A stretch of 64,000 nucleotides of DNA, taken from Planctomycetaceae bacterium (GTDB taxonomy: Bacteria > Planctomycetota > Phycisphaerae > Phycisphaerales > Zrk34). A program made the translations under genes and the position numbers. The stretch spans positions 1 through 64,000 of the forward strand of contig NYZD01000168.1 of NCBI GenBank assembly GCA_002685935.1. Direction: 5' to 3'. Of the stretch, positions 35,214 to 45,654 are shown piece after piece (the stretch's first letter is position 1; every line of letters starts with the position of its first letter). The notes beneath the pieces were generated by a model. The model was given only the letters and a program-made list of their open reading frames with translations. It was not told the origin of the DNA and did not search any database.

Positions 35214-38024
35214 TCACTCGTTTTCATCGGCGATGCGTTTGAAGTACGCGTCCGTCAGCGCTCGATACCGAGCCGGCACCACGTAGATCACGCCCGCCCG
35301 TCCACCCGATCCCTCCGCCGTCTCCGGATTGATCTCCTGGCTTTCGCTGTAATCCTGATGCTCGCCCGCCGTGCCGCCGCTGGCCTCACCGTCACCCGGC
35401 GACCCCAATCGCGAACTCGCCCGGCTCTCACCCCCGTCAAAACTGCGCGGCCCAACAACCGACACCGTCGCCGACTCGCCCTGATACCCGCCTCCCTGCC
35501 CCCCCGTCTTCCCCTGCAACCCGCGCGGCCACCCCGCCGCCATCTGCCGCATTGCCTCGGCCAATTCCTGTTCACTCAACGACAACGCCCCGTCCAGATC
35601 ACCCATCGCCGCGCCGCCCATCGCCTCGCATTCACCGATCAGCGATTCAAGTTTCTCCGCCGCCATCGCCGCCGCCGCGTGTGCCCCCCGCCCGTCACCG
35701 GCGAACGCCAGCCGCTCCGCGTCAGATTGATCCGCCGCCACATCCAACCCATCGATCGCGTCGGCCAGCCGCTCCGCCGAGGCGCTCATCTTCGGCAGCT
35801 CTTCCCGCGCCGCTTCGCCAAGCTGACGCAATCGCTGCGTCGCATTCGCCAACTGTTCTCTCAACGCCGCCTGCTCCGCCGCCAGCCGATTCGCCCGCAT
35901 CTGATCCGACAGATCCAATCGCTCTTCATCCCGATACACCGCCAGCCGCTCCGCAAGATCACGCTGTTGTTCAATGATCCGTTTGATCCGGTCTGCCTGC
36001 TCCATCATCGCGTCCGCCTGCGCCATCCGCTGCAGATCCGCCTCCCCCGCCGCCAACCCGCCCTCGAACGGCTCATTCATCTCAGCAAACCGCGCAATCG
36101 CATCATCCGACATCGGCGCGCGCGCCAGCGCCTCCGCCAGCTCTGCCTGCCCGCGCAGCTGCTCGGCTGTCTCCGCCAGCGCCTGCTGATACGGCTGCTC
36201 AAAGTCAAACAGCCGTGGCTGATCCGCGCGCTCCCGCATGTCCGCCGCCAGTTCACGCGCCTCCTCTGCGTAGGCCTCAAGCGACTCTATTAGATCTTCC
36301 TGGTCCTCCTGCGTCGCACCTTCAGCCCCGTCCGCCAACTGCTCAAGCAAGGCCTCCCGCTGATCGCCTAGCGCATCAAGCCGATCACCCAACGCCTGCG
36401 CTTCCGCCGCGAGGTCCGCCATGCGTGTTTGCTGACGCGCCAGTGCCAGATACTCATCCATCGAGATCACCCGCAACATCTGTACCGCCGTGTCCGCCGA
36501 CTGCCGCGTCGGAGATCGGTTGTCATACGCCGTCGCGAAATAACCCACCGTATCGCCCGCCTTTGCCCCCATCGCATTCAGCGCCAATGAATGACCCGCT
36601 GCCGCCCTTTCCGGACGGTCCGCTGACCGTTCCATCACCGTCCGCACCGCTGATCGATCATTCACGCGATGCTGTAAATCCAACTCATCAATGCCCACGT
36701 CATCGCGCGCCGCGACCATCGTCGGCACCGTCCACCCTTCGACCGCCAACACCACCGCGCCCGGCTCATCAAACCACACCGTCGGCGGCTGATCCGGCTC
36801 GCAGATCACACGCCCGCCGACCGGCGATTCACTCAACGTCCCGTCCCGGCCGATCAGCGTCAGCACGAAGCGCCCGCTCGCTCGCACCGGCAACGCCCCG
36901 CGGGCCATCGTCGAGTCGTCATCGTGCGGATCGATCGACAAGACCTCCACCCCCCCTTCCGCCACATCGTCCGGCTCAAAGTGAATCCGCCCGCCCGACA
37001 GCGCCACGTTGCTTTGAATCTCAAACGTCAGCACCGTCCCCGCCAGCGCGCGAAGATCCGCCGAAGTCAATCGATGCGTCCGCACCGGCCAACCGGTGTA
37101 CGCCGGATAGCGGTATGCCACCTCGACCGATTCAAACAACGGAATCGGATGAACATCCATCCGGTATCGCCGACTCCGTCCGCCCGGCGTATCGATATAG
37201 AACTCAACCGACGTCGTCGCCCGATCGATCCGCAACACAAACGTCGCGACATCCGCCCCGTCTTCTGAATCAACACCACTCCTGCTCGCTACGGGATAGC
37301 GGCGCTTCATCGGGACCCGATGCCCCGACCGCCGTCCTTCGACAAAAACCACCGCGGCCCGGTCCGGCATCGCGATCGGCCCGCTCAGCGACACCGCGAT
37401 CTCCGCCGGCTTTCCGTACATCACCCGATCCGGAGCAACCCGCACATCAAATCCAATCAACGTGAACGGCGGATGATCCGCGCCCGGATCCAGAAGCCGC
37501 GGCACAACCGCCCCGAACACGCCCGGCATCAGCACGTACGCCAACACCATCAAGCCAACCGCGCCCCCGCCCACCCGCATCGCCCGCACCAGCGCCGCCC
37601 GCCCCACGCCCGACACCGGTGACATCGTGCCCGCCAACGCATCACCCCGCGCCACCACCGCGTCTGCCAGCGCGCCGCTCGTCAGCGACCCACCTTCCGC
37701 CGCCAATGTCACCGCATTGATCAACCGGTTGTCATCAACATCCAACCGCCCTTCCAATACCACCGCCGCCCGCCGCGCGTCATACCGGTGACACAGCCCC
37801 CGATAGATCACAAACCCCACCCCGCCCGCCAACACGCCGCACAACATCGCGTCGAGCACCGCCAACCCGCCCGTCCCCAGCCCGAGCCCCGCATCGATCA
37901 CCAACACCATCAGCAGCGCCGCCGTCACCGCCCCGATCACCCACATCACCGCCCGCGCGACGTCCGCCCGCCGCGTGCGACGATGCGTGCCCCGCAACAA
38001 TGGTTCAAGATGCACCGTCGTCAT
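35214..38024 (-). CDS. Large membrane protein with beta domains and long coiled coil, DUF4175-like
   Basis: The 936-residue protein has two N-terminal hydrophobic hairpins (AVMWVIGAVTAALLMVLVIDA, AMLCGVLAGGVGFVIYRG) and a third near residue 180. These precede an extracellular beta part with Ig-like blocks (GFDVRVAPDRVMYGKPAEIAV). From about residue 590 to 830 it is an Ala/Glu/Arg-rich coiled coil (LAAEAQALGDRLDAL, EALEQLADGAEG by position). The end is Gly/Ser-rich. This architecture resembles DUF4175 proteins that follow VWA genes in MoxR operons. Its ATG overlaps the upstream stop as ATGA (38021-38024), so translation is likely coupled. Confidence 0.75.
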   Translation of the reverse strand: MTTVHLEPLLRGTHRRTRRADVARAVMWVIGAVTAALLMVLVIDAGLGLGTGGLAVLDAMLCGVLAGGVGFVIYRGLCHRYDARRAAVVLEGRLDVDDNRLINAVTLAAEGGSLTSGALADAVVARGDALAGTMSPVSGVGRAALVRAMRVGGGAVGLMVLAYVLMPGVFGAVVPRLLDPGADHPPFTLIGFDVRVAPDRVMYGKPAEIAVSLSGPIAMPDRAAVVFVEGRRSGHRVPMKRRYPVASRSGVDSEDGADVATFVLRIDRATTSVEFYIDTPGGRSRRYRMDVHPIPLFESVEVAYRYPAYTGWPVRTHRLTSADLRALAGTVLTFEIQSNVALSGGRIHFEPDDVAEGGVEVLSIDPHDDDSTMARGALPVRASGRFVLTLIGRDGTLSESPVGGRVICEPDQPPTVWFDEPGAVVLAVEGWTVPTMVAARDDVGIDELDLQHRVNDRSAVRTVMERSADRPERAAAGHSLALNAMGAKAGDTVGYFATAYDNRSPTRQSADTAVQMLRVISMDEYLALARQQTRMADLAAEAQALGDRLDALGDQREALLEQLADGAEGATQEDQEDLIESLEAYAEEARELAADMRERADQPRLFDFEQPYQQALAETAEQLRGQAELAEALARAPMSDDAIARFAEMNEPFEGGLAAGEADLQRMAQADAMMEQADRIKRIIEQQRDLAERLAVYRDEERLDLSDQMRANRLAAEQAALREQLANATQRLRQLGEAAREELPKMSASAERLADAIDGLDVAADQSDAERLAFAGDGRGAHAAAAMAAEKLESLIGECEAMGGAAMGDLDGALSLSEQELAEAMRQMAAGWPRGLQGKTGGQGGGYQGESATVSVVGPRSFDGGESRASSRLGSPGDGEASGGTAGEHQDYSESQEINPETAEGSGGRAGVIYVVPARYRALTDAYFKRIADENE

Positions 38025-40255
38025 AGCAATCCCCCCAACCGCCGTATCATCCACTCCAGACCCACCCAAACCAACACAACCACCATGACCCACCCGCGAT
38101 CCCACAGAAACACCAGCCCCGCCGGTCCCGCGCGCACCGCCTGCTCCCGACGTAGCGCCCCCTCAAACGCGCCTGCTTCATCCGGGCCGAAAAACGTCCC
38201 GCCCGTTTGCTCCGCCAGCAGCCGCAACACCGCCGGATTCGCACTGCTCTGCAGTCGCTCCACGTCAATCTGATAGACCGTGAACCGATCTTCCATCAAC
38301 ACATGTTCCGATTCCCCCGTCAGCGTCACACGATGCACGCCCGTCTCGCGCGGCTCGAACATCCCCCGCTGATGAATGTCCCCATCCACTTGCCGCAGCG
38401 CCGCCTGATGCACCTCGCCGTTCGGTGACGTGATCGACAACGTCATCGCTTCCACCTCGCCCACGTGCAGCCGACTGAACACGTCAAACATCGCCGCATC
38501 ACCAAGCCTCACGCTACGGCTCGACGGGCGCAGCGTCACATCCCGCCCCGGCGCAAAGTCGCCGCCAAACACCGCCCAACGCACCGTGTTCGACCACCAT
38601 CGCCCAAACACGCCGCGCAACGCCCGATGATCCGCGTCCAATATCTCCCATCGCCAGATCCCCTCTCCCAGCACCACCGCCGTTCGCCCGCGGCCGTACG
38701 CCATCGTTACCATCGCCGGCGCATCGCCCGTCGTCGCATCGCCCCGCGCCAACACTATGGCCGTCGGCTTCACCCCCGTTACCCGTGTCAACCCGTCCCA
38801 TCGCGGCAACCCCGCTACAATCGCGTCGGCCGACTGTCCGCCATCACTCAGGGCGAACACCGGGTTCACCCGCCCCGCCGCCGTCAATCCGACCGCCGGC
38901 TCGTGCCATCGACCCGATCCCCAAACCACCGGCTCCACCGCGCCCAGTGACTCGGCTAGCGCCGCCCCCACCGCCGTGTCCGGGTCGTACGCCCTGCCCC
39001 GCGCGAAGATCACACTGCCCCCCGATTCTTCCACGTAATCGCGCAGCAATCCCGCCAGTTCCGCATCGACCACCCGATCGATACCTCGGCCGAGGATCAC
39101 CGCGTCAAACCGACTCAGTTCCTCACGATCATCCGGCAGCCGCGCCGCCGACCCATCCCCGCGCGTCACGATCCGCTGCTGACGATCCGCCGTGATCCGC
39201 GAAATCTGCGTCAATTCCACCCGCGGATCGCCCCGCAGTGCCTGCGCCAGAAACTTCGTATCCCAGAACGGCTCGCCCTCCACCAATAGCACCCGCATCC
39301 GTCGATCCGTCACCCGCACAAACACGCGCTGCTCGTTGTTCGTCGCTTCCACCTCGCCCGACAGCGGATCAACCGACAACGTGTATTCATACAAGCCTGA
39401 TGTCGACTGCTGAATTGGGACCTCCACCGTTGTCCCCATGCTTCCGTCGAATCGCACCGGCATGTCCATCGGCTCATCCCCGCCCCGCACATGCAGGATC
39501 ACCGCATCACGCGACAGACCCGCCTGGATGATCTGCACGTGAATCGCCCCGGGTTCATCCACGAACAACACTTCCTGCATCGGCACCGCGACCAGCGCCG
39601 TGTCCAGTCGGCGACTCAACCCGCCGAACGCTGCCGTGTGCACCGGCGTGCCGCGCGCTCGCGCCCGCGAGACCGCCGACTGGACCGAGGCGTTCTCCGT
39701 GTCCCGTCCATCCGAGAGCACCAACACCGCCGAACCACGCGCTGGCCCATCCACCTGATCCAGCACCTGCCCCACGCTTCGCATGATGTGCGATCGCGAC
39801 CCCCCCGCGATTGTGTCACCCCCCTTTTGCAGGACGCCGTCCCCCAACCCGCGCGGCGACGCATCGAACCCCACCAGACGAACATCGTAATCCTCACGCC
39901 ATCCCGCCAGACGCTCCGCGCTCAGCCACCGCCGCGCCAGCCATGCAATCCGCGACCCACGCGGCATGTCTTCGGTCTGCATCGACGCCGAAGTATCCAC
40001 CATGATCGTCAGTTGCGGACGCGCCGCCTCATCCAACGCCGCCTGCCGCGCGCTGGGCCCCATCAACAGCCCCGCCAGCGCGACGATCAGTCCCAGCCGC
40101 ATCACCAGCATCGCCACGCTCAACACCGGCGCCGCGTCAAACGCCCGCCGGCATGCCCAACTCGCCAACCCGATCATCACGACCGCACCCACCCCGATCG
40201 CCACCGGCGTGACGAACGGTTGCCAGATCACGCTGATCCAGATCGTAAAACTCAT
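38021..40255 (-). CDS. VWA-domain membrane protein with GATase1-like domain
   Basis: The 744-residue protein has two N-terminal membrane segments, then a von Willebrand factor A domain whose MIDAS motif reads MVDTSASMQ, with LVLSDGRDTENA later. A middle beta domain is followed by a class I glutamine-amidotransferase-like block (RMRVLLVEGEPFWDTKFLAQAL), which lacks an obvious Cys-His-Glu triad. It ends with one more membrane segment (RGWVMVVVLVWVGLEWMI). The start is fixed by the 4-nt ATGA overlap with the upstream gene stop (40252-40255). The MIDAS site suggests metal-dependent partner binding controlled by the MoxR ATPase. Confidence 0.8.
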   Translation of the reverse strand: MSFTIWISVIWQPFVTPVAIGVGAVVMIGLASWACRRAFDAAPVLSVAMLVMRLGLIVALAGLLMGPSARQAALDEAARPQLTIMVDTSASMQTEDMPRGSRIAWLARRWLSAERLAGWREDYDVRLVGFDASPRGLGDGVLQKGGDTIAGGSRSHIMRSVGQVLDQVDGPARGSAVLVLSDGRDTENASVQSAVSRARARGTPVHTAAFGGLSRRLDTALVAVPMQEVLFVDEPGAIHVQIIQAGLSRDAVILHVRGGDEPMDMPVRFDGSMGTTVEVPIQQSTSGLYEYTLSVDPLSGEVEATNNEQRVFVRVTDRRMRVLLVEGEPFWDTKFLAQALRGDPRVELTQISRITADRQQRIVTRGDGSAARLPDDREELSRFDAVILGRGIDRVVDAELAGLLRDYVEESGGSVIFARGRAYDPDTAVGAALAESLGAVEPVVWGSGRWHEPAVGLTAAGRVNPVFALSDGGQSADAIVAGLPRWDGLTRVTGVKPTAIVLARGDATTGDAPAMVTMAYGRGRTAVVLGEGIWRWEILDADHRALRGVFGRWWSNTVRWAVFGGDFAPGRDVTLRPSSRSVRLGDAAMFDVFSRLHVGEVEAMTLSITSPNGEVHQAALRQVDGDIHQRGMFEPRETGVHRVTLTGESEHVLMEDRFTVYQIDVERLQSSANPAVLRLLAEQTGGTFFGPDEAGAFEGALRREQAVRAGPAGLVFLWDRGWVMVVVLVWVGLEWMIRRLGGLL

Positions 40256-42378
40256 CGATGCCACCAACTCAAAACCGCCAGCTCCACCGCCAACAAGGCT
40301 GCCGCCGCCGCGATCATCCATCCCCACAGCGGACGGCCGCCCCGCGCGCCCGATGCCGCCATGTCATCACGCTGCCGGACTTGTACGTCCATTCCCGACC
40401 CCGCGAACTGCGCCGCCAGGTCCGCCCCGTCCACGCGCCGCAAATCGCTTTCCCGCGGGTCGAGATTCACCGCGCCCCGGCCCACCACACCATCGCCCGT
40501 CGCCCACGTATAGAACCCCGTCATCCGCAGCCGGTCGACGTGAACCGCCAACCCATCCCCTTCCACCAACACCCGTCCATCCGCCACCAGTCGGTCCATC
40601 GGATCCAATACATACATCGCCGTCTCTGACCCATCGCTCGGCAAATCAGCCGTGAACACCCCCGACCGCCCGGCGATCGCCACTGGTGCCCGCGATGAAT
40701 TCTCTGTCAGGTCCTCAACCGCCGCGTGGACCAGTGCCACGAACGATCCATACTTGCCCAGATCGCTGTCGCTCAGCGCCGGCGAAAAGTTCGCAACCCA
40801 CATCCGCCCCAACCCCACGTCCCGCCCGCCCAGCGCCGCCGCGCCGTCGTTGAACCGCAGCATCACCCGCGCCTCCGCGTGCGGCCGCCCCGTCGACCAG
40901 ACGTGATAGAAATGAATCTGACCCAACGCCATCAAACTGCGCGCATCAAGCCCTGCCAGCGTCGAATCCGTCACGTCCGCCGCAAACCGCAATGCCTCAG
41001 CCCGCCGATCGAATCCACGCGGCGCGCCGATTGGCCACGGCAACACGCTGGCCTCATGGGCCTCATCCAGCGCCCGCAGGTTCCGCACCGTCGCGCCCTG
41101 TCCACAGAACCCAAGCACGTTTCCGCCCCGCATCAGGTGATCGCCCAGCCCGGCAATCGCTTCCGGATCCATCCGCTCCGTGTCGCTCAACACCACAACC
41201 GCCGCCCCCGTCAGCGCGCTCTTCGTCAATTCCCATGACCGCACATGACGCACCCCGTGCCGATTCCCTTCACCCACGTGCGGCACCAACGCTCGCATCA
41301 AAAAATACGACGCCGTCCCCGCCTCATCCGGATCGTCATCACCCACCAACACAATCGGCACCCGCCCGGTCGGCCGCACGCTCAGATACGCCCGGTTATC
41401 CGCCGCCAGGCCGTCGTCACCCACCGAAAAAGCCACCGCGTGATCCCTCATCGCCCCAAACCGGTACGGAAACAGAATCTCACGCGCCTCACCCGGTCGA
41501 ATCGAGACCGACTGACTGCCCATCACCGCATCATCCACCCACATCCGCACCGTCGTCTCTGCCATTTCACCTCCGTGATTCGTCAGCCGCACCGACAACA
41601 CGGTCGCCTCACCAACCAGCACGCGCGACCGATGAATCGTCGCGTCACTCAATGCCAGATTGCCCGGCTCCGATTCATCCAACCGAACGATCGTCACCGC
41701 CGTGCCCCGCGGAACCGCTTCATCCGCGTCGATCTGCGCAGCCACATCCTCCCAGTTCGACCGTTGAAGATCCGACACGATCACCAGCCGTCCCCGCCCG
41801 CCGTGTTCACCCAACAGCCGCCCCGCCAGCCCAATTGCCCCGACCAGATCAGCCCGCTCATGCGTCGGCGCCAACCGACCCAGCTCGTCGCGCACCACAT
41901 CAACATTCCTCACCATCTGATCGAACACCGCGTGCGGCCGCGCATCGGCGACCACCAGATTCACCTCACCGCCCTCACCCACCAACCCCCCCAACATCTC
42001 CGACAGCGAATTACCCAGCAGTTCCCACGCCGATGGCCCCCCGGCGCGCTGGCCCGCCGAGGCGCTCACGTCAGCCACCACAACCACCGCACCGCCGCCG
42101 GCGTCAACATCCCCCGCCGCATGCCACATCGGCCGCGCGAACGCCAACACGATCAACGCCACCGCCGCACAACGCAAAACCAACAGCAACCATCGCCGAA
42201 GCTGGAACAACTGCGCCTGGCTCGCCGCCGTTGCCCGCAGCAGTTGAATCGTGGGAAATACGATCTGACGCCGCACGCGCCGGTTCAGCAGGTGCGCCGC
42301 GATCGGCAGCGCAATCAGCCCCAACCCGCCGAGCATGGCGGTCGTCGTCAGCGACATGGCGGCCAAAACTTGCATCAT
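40252..42378 (-). CDS. BatA-type N-terminal domain protein (aerotolerance-like)
   Basis: This protein of about 708 residues starts with a BatA_N-like block (LGGLGLIALPIAAHLLNRR...RRWLLLVLRCAAVALIVLAFARP, two membrane segments). A degenerate VWA domain follows, with VVVADVSASAGQ where the MIDAS motif should be. A later region has VLVGDDDPDEAGTASYFLMRAL, similar to an amidotransferase-like fold. A C-terminal membrane segment is present. The exact start is uncertain: ATGs at 42378, 42375 and 42357 are all possible. Its stop overlaps the next gene by ATGA. It is one of the two large membrane proteins of the MoxR operon. Confidence 0.75.
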   Translation of the reverse strand: MMQVLAAMSLTTTAMLGGLGLIALPIAAHLLNRRVRRQIVFPTIQLLRATAASQAQLFQLRRWLLLVLRCAAVALIVLAFARPMWHAAGDVDAGGGAVVVVADVSASAGQRAGGPSAWELLGNSLSEMLGGLVGEGGEVNLVVADARPHAVFDQMVRNVDVVRDELGRLAPTHERADLVGAIGLAGRLLGEHGGRGRLVIVSDLQRSNWEDVAAQIDADEAVPRGTAVTIVRLDESEPGNLALSDATIHRSRVLVGEATVLSVRLTNHGGEMAETTVRMWVDDAVMGSQSVSIRPGEAREILFPYRFGAMRDHAVAFSVGDDGLAADNRAYLSVRPTGRVPIVLVGDDDPDEAGTASYFLMRALVPHVGEGNRHGVRHVRSWELTKSALTGAAVVVLSDTERMDPEAIAGLGDHLMRGGNVLGFCGQGATVRNLRALDEAHEASVLPWPIGAPRGFDRRAEALRFAADVTDSTLAGLDARSLMALGQIHFYHVWSTGRPHAEARVMLRFNDGAAALGGRDVGLGRMWVANFSPALSDSDLGKYGSFVALVHAAVEDLTENSSRAPVAIAGRSGVFTADLPSDGSETAMYVLDPMDRLVADGRVLVEGDGLAVHVDRLRMTGFYTWATGDGVVGRGAVNLDPRESDLRRVDGADLAAQFAGSGMDVQVRQRDDMAASGARGGRPLWGWMIAAAAALLAVELAVLSWWHR

Positions 42379-42409
42379 CCTCACATGCTGCCTGACGCCG
42401 CCGCGCCCG

Positions 42410-43372
42410 TTACCCCGTGGCGGCCCGTCTAAATAGGTAGTCCTCCAACGCCCGTGCCGGCGGGTCCGCGACATTCACCATGCGGTAATCCATCCCGCGC
42501 GAGCGAAACACCGCTGACCAGCCATCCAGAAAATCGCGCATCCGCGCTGTGTAATCACGCCGCACGTCGCGCACGTTCAGCCGCACGCCGCCGCCCGTCT
42601 CGCTATCCACAAACCGCGCTTCATCAACGCGCGGCAGATTCAATTCATCACCGTGAAGCACGTGAAACACGATCACTTCGTGACGCAGATGTGTAAACCG
42701 GGAAATCGCCCGCATCGTCGCGTCACGGTCATCCAGCAAATCACTGATCAACACCAGCAACCCGCGCCGCTGCGCCGTCTCCGACAGATCATCAATCGCC
42801 CGCGGCAGGTCCGCTTCACCCGTCGGCTCCGTTTGTTCCATCGCGCCGAGCATGCGATGCAGATGCGCATACGATCCGCCCGGCTCCTGCCTCACCGCCA
42901 GACCCCTCTGCGCGATCGCGAATCCCGCGCGATCCTGCTGGCTGATCGTGAGAAACGCGATCGCCCCCGCGATCCGGCACGCCGTGTCATACTTGCGATC
43001 CGATTCACCAGGTCTCGGTGAACGAAGGACAAGCGACCGCCGCGCCGGCCCACCCATCCCCGAATACGCCATCGACGCCGATCCATCCACCAGAATCCGA
43101 ATCGTCAAATCCGACTGATGCTCGAAAAGCTTCACATATAGCCGATCCGACCGCCCGTACACCTTCCAGTCAATATCCCCCACCTCATCGCCCGGCATGT
43201 AAGGCCGATAGTCGGAAAACTCCACGCTCCGCCCGCGCTGTAACGATCCGTGCCGACCCGCATAGAGGCCCTCCACCGGCCGACGTGCCGAGAACACCAG
43301 TCGGCGCAAGCGCCGCAAATCCTGCACTCGCAGGTACCGATGCCCCGTTAAATGATCGCTTCCATCCGCCAT
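42410..43372 (-). CDS. DUF58 domain protein
   Basis: The 320-residue protein has the DUF58 signature FSDYRPYMPGDEVGDIDWK with the LYAGRHGS and VEFSDYRPY motifs ahead. A VWA-like fold follows (LVDGSASMAYSG), with a conserved GLLVLISDLLDD block. DUF58 proteins always accompany MoxR ATPases. It lies 14 nt after the MoxR gene and 31 nt before the BatA-like gene. A role in assembling or activating extracytoplasmic complexes is proposed for the family, but no substrate is known here. Confidence 0.9.
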   Translation of the reverse strand: MADGSDHLTGHRYLRVQDLRRLRRLVFSARRPVEGLYAGRHGSLQRGRSVEFSDYRPYMPGDEVGDIDWKVYGRSDRLYVKLFEHQSDLTIRILVDGSASMAYSGMGGPARRSLVLRSPRPGESDRKYDTACRIAGAIAFLTISQQDRAGFAIAQRGLAVRQEPGGSYAHLHRMLGAMEQTEPTGEADLPRAIDDLSETAQRRGLLVLISDLLDDRDATMRAISRFTHLRHEVIVFHVLHGDELNLPRVDEARFVDSETGGGVRLNVRDVRRDYTARMRDFLDGWSAVFRSRGMDYRMVNVADPPARALEDYLFRRAATG

Positions 43373-43386
43373 GCTTCAATGAACAC

Positions 43387-44406
43387 CTAAACGTACGTCG
43401 GCTCGTCAATCCTTTCGAGCACATGATCGATGATCTCCTTCGCACCGATGCCCTCCCCCGTCGCGTTGTAGTTCGGCAAGACGCGATGCCGCAACACCAA
43501 CGGCGCCGCGTCACGGACGTGCCCCGCCGTCACCGTCGGTTCCCCGTCCAGCACCGCCAGCGCCTTACCTGCCAGGACCATGTGCTGACCCGCACGCGGC
43601 CCGGCGCCCCATTCGACGTACCGCCGAACGTACTCATCCGCATCGTCCGTCGGCCGTGTCGCCCGCGCAATGTCCACCGCGAAACGCACCACGTGCGATG
43701 ACACCGGTACACGACGTGTCAACGTCGCGAACCCCCGCATCTCATCGACGCTAAACGCCTGCTCCACCGCCGCCCCGCCCGGCTCCGTCGTGGTCGCCAC
43801 GATCGCCCGCTCCTCCTCCGCGCTCGGATAGTCCATCCACAAACTCAGCATGAACCGATCCAACTGAGCCTCCGGCAACGGATACGTCCCCTCCTGCTCA
43901 ATCGGATTCTGCGTGGCCACCACGATGAACGGCTCTTCAATCGCATGCGATTGCCCCATGCTCGTCACCGTGTATTCCTGCATCGCCTCCAGCAATGCCG
44001 CCTGCGTCTTCGGCGGCGTCCGGTTGATCTCGTCCGCCAGGATGATGTTCGCGAAGATCGGACCCGGCACGAAACGCATCTGCCGCGACCCCGTTCCCGC
44101 ATCCTCCTGCAGCAACTCCATGCCAATGATGTCCGCCGGCATCATGTCCGGCGTGAACTGAATCCGCCGAAACCGCCATCCCAACACCCCCGCCAGCGTC
44201 TTGACCATCAGCGTCTTCGCCAATCCCGGCACGCCCACCACCAGCACGTGCCCACCGCTGAACACCGCCGCCAGCAGCGGACGAACAATCGCTTCCTGTC
44301 CGATGATCACCCGCCCCATTTGCTCACGCAGCCGCTCGTAGCCCGACGCCGCCTCGCGCAACAGCGCCACGTCATCGATCTTCATTGCCGTATCGCTTAC
44401 ATCCAT
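43387..44406 (-). CDS. MoxR-family AAA+ ATPase (operon leader)
   Basis: The 339-residue ATPase has Walker [13 protein letters not shown], Walker [15 protein letters not shown], the [18 protein letters not shown] sensor block and the MoxR lid domain ([18 protein letters not shown]). It is the first gene of a leftward run: MoxR, DUF58, BatA-like, VWA, coiled-coil membrane protein, DUF4159. It probably drives conformational work on the VWA partner. It is similar to, but distinct from, the MoxR at 16533. Confidence 0.94.
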   Translation of the reverse strand: MDVSDTAMKIDDVALLREAASGYERLREQMGRVIIGQEAIVRPLLAAVFSGGHVLVVGVPGLAKTLMVKTLAGVLGWRFRRIQFTPDMMPADIIGMELLQEDAGTGSRQMRFVPGPIFANIILADEINRTPPKTQAALLEAMQEYTVTSMGQSHAIEEPFIVVATQNPIEQEGTYPLPEAQLDRFMLSLWMDYPSAEEERAIVATTTEPGGAAVEQAFSVDEMRGFATLTRRVPVSSHVVRFAVDIARATRPTDDADEYVRRYVEWGAGPRAGQHMVLAGKALAVLDGEPTVTAGHVRDAAPLVLRHRVLPNYNATGEGIGAKEIIDHVLERIDEPTYV

Positions 44407-44433
44407 GATGCATTCCCATCGTGTCAGTTCTTT

Positions 44434-45586
44434 TCAATTCGATCGCGCCAGCGCCGCGTCCAGCGCCTCACTCAGCGCCTCTCGCGACGCCGCCCGCCCG
44501 ATGATCGGCCGCATCCCCGCCGCCAACAACACCGGCACGCGCTCCACGTCTAACGCACCCCACGCATCAACACCGCGCTTCAGCATGTCGTCCACCCACG
44601 GATCAGCCCGGGCCGACGCGAACCGATCCTCGCCCACCCGCCGCGCCGCTTCCGCCGCCCCCGCTTCCGGTGCGCGCGGACCCTTCGACGCATACAACCA
44701 TCGCCCAAACGAATCATACGCATCCGGATCCGCCCGCCACACCGCCAGCGCCACCCGCGCCAGCTCGCACGCGTGCTCGAACCGTGCATCCTCGAAATCA
44801 GTGTACCCGTTGCAGTCCCCGTTCATCGGCACCGGAAGCACAATCAATCGATACCGCGCTGGCTCCGCTTCCATCACCTCATGCACGACACCGTGCGTCG
44901 TTTGACAATGCGGACAACAGTAATCAAGCATCATGACAATCGTCTGCGCCGCGCGATCCCCACCGACAGTCGGCGCATCAGCAAACAACACCGCAAGTTC
45001 GCCGGCCTCCGTGCCGCCCGCGGCATCCAGATGATGCAGCGCCTCACGATCCAGCATCTGCCCCACCGCCCCCGCCGCGACAATCACGACGCCCACCACC
45101 ACCGCGCGGCCGCCGCCCCGAATCCCTCCCCCCACGAACGTCACCCCCGCGATCGCCGCACCGAGCCCATGCTCAGCCAGACACCAGCGACACCACGCGC
45201 CGACCTCAATCCATTGCAACCCCACGAACCACACCGCCGCCCCCGCCAGCGCCGTCGCTCCGGCCTGTACCATCCACCATGCCCGAGGATGAATCGCAAC
45301 TGCCCCGCCCGCGCGCACCCGCAGCAGCGCCGCCAGCATCACGGCATACAACACCACCGCCCCCCCCGCTGACAGGCACGCCCCACAGCCGCGCCCACTT
45401 GCTCCCGAATACCAGCCCGCACCCCGTCTCCGCGCCGCACCCCGCCGGCGCCCCGCCCCGCTCCCACGACACCACCGTCAAATACCCCGCCGCGATCAGC
45501 CCGGCCACCACCATCCCGCGCAGCAACCACAACCGCGCGACGCCCAGCCGTCGATCGTCCGCGCCGTGTTGAACCGTCTCAACCAT
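44434..45586 (-). pseudogene. VKOR-DsbA fusion disulfide-bond protein, disrupted at an 8-G run
   Basis: The 5' frame starts at 45586 (MVETVQHG, GGGGG upstream) and encodes the first VKOR membrane segments and the Cys pair in GCGAETGCGLV. It then runs into an 8-G tract (45360-45367) after VPVS. The continuation in another frame (from VLYAVMLAALL) has the VKOR CXXC active site CRWCLAEH, more membrane segments, and a C-terminal thioredoxin-fold DsbA-like domain with DYCCPHC. One G fewer restores SGGAVVLYAVMLA. Intact, it would make disulfides in the periplasm: VKOR draws electrons from DsbA into quinone. Error, mutation and slippage are all possible causes. Confidence 0.78.
45360..45367. repeat. 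8-base poly-C tract at the frame break of the VKOR-DsbA gene
   Basis: The plus strand has eight C (eight G in the gene). Seven would keep the VKOR reading frame open. This is the same length and direction of excess as in the esterase gene at 33547. Confidence 0.85.
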
Positions 45587-45654
45587 AAGACCCCCGAACC
45601 AAACTACCACAGACTAAGTCGCCCGCGCGCCGCGGGCGCACTCCCGGCCGTCCA

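Noticed and set aside
35358-37465. Arg/Pro-rich plus-strand frames over the operon
   Set aside because: They lie antisense to the coiled-coil protein; Arg/Pro/His-rich composition is an artefact of its codon bias.
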